Positions 5,677-6,191 of a stretch of 6,191 nt of DNA are shown in pieces. Under the pieces are notes generated by a model. The model did not search any database. It had not been told where the DNA came from and saw only the letters and a list, made by a program, of their open reading frames with translations. Numbering within the stretch: position 1 is the first letter of the stretch; every line of letters starts with the position of its first letter. A program made the translations under genes and the position numbers. The stretch comes from Streptococcaceae bacterium (GTDB taxonomy: Bacteria > Bacillota > Bacilli > Lactobacillales > Streptococcaceae): contig JAIRLR010000087.1 of the NCBI GenBank assembly GCA_031259195.1, forward strand, positions 1-6,191, written 5' to 3'.

Positions 5677-5887
5677 CTCAGAAATCTCATAGCTACCGCC
5701 AACATGAAAATATGTACGACATTCTCGAAAATACTCCAATGCCTAGTTTGTTGAAACGCCCGCCACGGGCCTTTTTCAAGGCGCAAGCTGCTTGCAAAAC
5801 GGGCAACATTTTATCATACCGCACGTTTACTCCCGTTAATCTTTGAAATTGTTCGTCGGTTAACTGTTTTACCTCTTCATATCTCAT
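5677..5887 (-). pseudogene. IS5-type transposase N-terminal remnant, frameshifted
   Basis: From ATG 5887-5885 the frame reads MRYEEVKQLTDEQFQRLTGV and goes on through ALKKARGGRFNKL, the N-terminal helix-turn-helix region of IS5-group (HTH_Tnp_4 type) transposases. After NKL the frame degenerates and stops at 5693. The expected continuation, ALEYFRECRTYFHVGGSYEISE, is found in another frame at 5742-5677, so a few codons were lost and the frame shifted. The catalytic DDE domain is absent. This is a dead fragment. Confidence 0.75.
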
Positions 5888-6169
5888 CTTCTTACTCACC
5901 CACCATGCTTTTTTTTCATCTCGTTTAGATGATTTTTGATGATTTGGAAAGAGGTTTAATCTCGTCATACCAGCATTTACGCTACCTTCATCTAAAAAAA
6001 CGATATTTTGACTTATCTGCCTTCCCCATTCTCTTTTCCAAGCAACACGCTTTTCAGTCACATCGCTTCTATAGCTGTCAATGCTTTTCGAAAATGTCCC
6101 AAAAATTTCAAAACATAAGCGTAAAAAGTTTGTATTACCTCTAAAATGTTCGTCCTTGTCAATGAGCCT
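5888..6169 (-). pseudogene. IS630-type transposase internal remnant
   Basis: A frame open from 6169 downward reads SYRSDVTEKRVAWKREWG and then NIVFLDEGSVNAGMTRLN. In IS630 transposases a basic, Trp-containing segment precedes FIDE/FLDE and a Met-Thr-Arg stretch that marks the first catalytic Asp. The match ends after MTRLN (near 5955), where the expected Tyr-Gly-Arg continuation is replaced by unrelated residues, so the downstream catalytic residues are missing. A TAA stop at 6172-6170 cuts the 5' side. It reads straight into the IS5-type fragment, suggesting a nested insertion followed by decay. The family assignment rests on motif memory. Confidence 0.6.
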
Positions 6170-6191
6170 TTAGTTCGTGTGATTTAAAGGA

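Noticed and set aside
5610..6144. Two plus-strand frames of 78 and 71 codons opposite the transposase remnants
   Set aside because: They are antisense to recognisable transposase fragments and have no convincing ribosome sites.
1..6191. CRISPR arrays, tRNA or rRNA genes
   Set aside because: No regularly spaced short repeats, no cloverleaf with a TTCGA-type arm in context, and no rRNA-like sequence were found on either strand.

Overview
The window is AT-rich DNA from a low-GC Gram-positive bacterium, most likely a lactic acid bacterium of the Enterococcaceae or a near relative. This placement is inferred from base composition, strong AGGAGG-type ribosome binding sites, the TrpXYZ-type transporter and the style of PurE/PurK; no rRNA or other marker is present. 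Two conserved gene blocks face each other and are flanked and invaded by mobile-element debris.

Left edge (1-240): on the minus strand, the first 23 codons of a probable ISAs1-type transposase run off the window. Its likely element end lies near 117. It abuts a broken small gene for a secreted peptide, which has a very good signal peptide, a one-base frameshift in an A7 tract and a missing 3' part.

Leader and transporter operon (about 247-3544, plus strand): trpX, trpY and trpZ encode a substrate-binding protein, a permease and an ATPase that together look like the tryptophan ABC importer of lactic acid bacteria. In front of them lies what reads as a ribosome-dependent attenuator. It has a 28-codon leader ORF with a Trp-Gln-Trp run, a long antiterminator pairing that begins just past the Trp codons, and a terminator hairpin with a U6 tail. 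No T-box, the usual control of this operon, is visible.

Between trpX and trpY sits a 280-bp element with 24-25 bp imperfect terminal inverted repeats, flanked by TA on both sides. Removing it together with one TA restores a TAA stop for trpX and a 16-nt gap to trpY. It is therefore a TA-targeting MITE that landed in the trpX stop codon. It carries two long hairpins. A diverged relative of one of them lies at 5455-5521, and the stems show compensatory changes.

Purine block (3590-5195, minus strand): purE and purK overlap by 20 bp and convert AIR to CAIR in purine synthesis. A promoter with a PurBox-like site lies upstream. The probable terminator of this transcript is a hairpin inside the 3' end of trpZ.

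Right edge (5333-6191): repeat sequence, followed by two transposase remnants on the minus strand. One is IS5-type, with a frameshift and deletion; the other is IS630-type and carries the FLDE catalytic motif. They are joined to one another as in a nested insertion. The IS630 remnant is notable because IS630 elements target TA, like the MITE in the trp operon.
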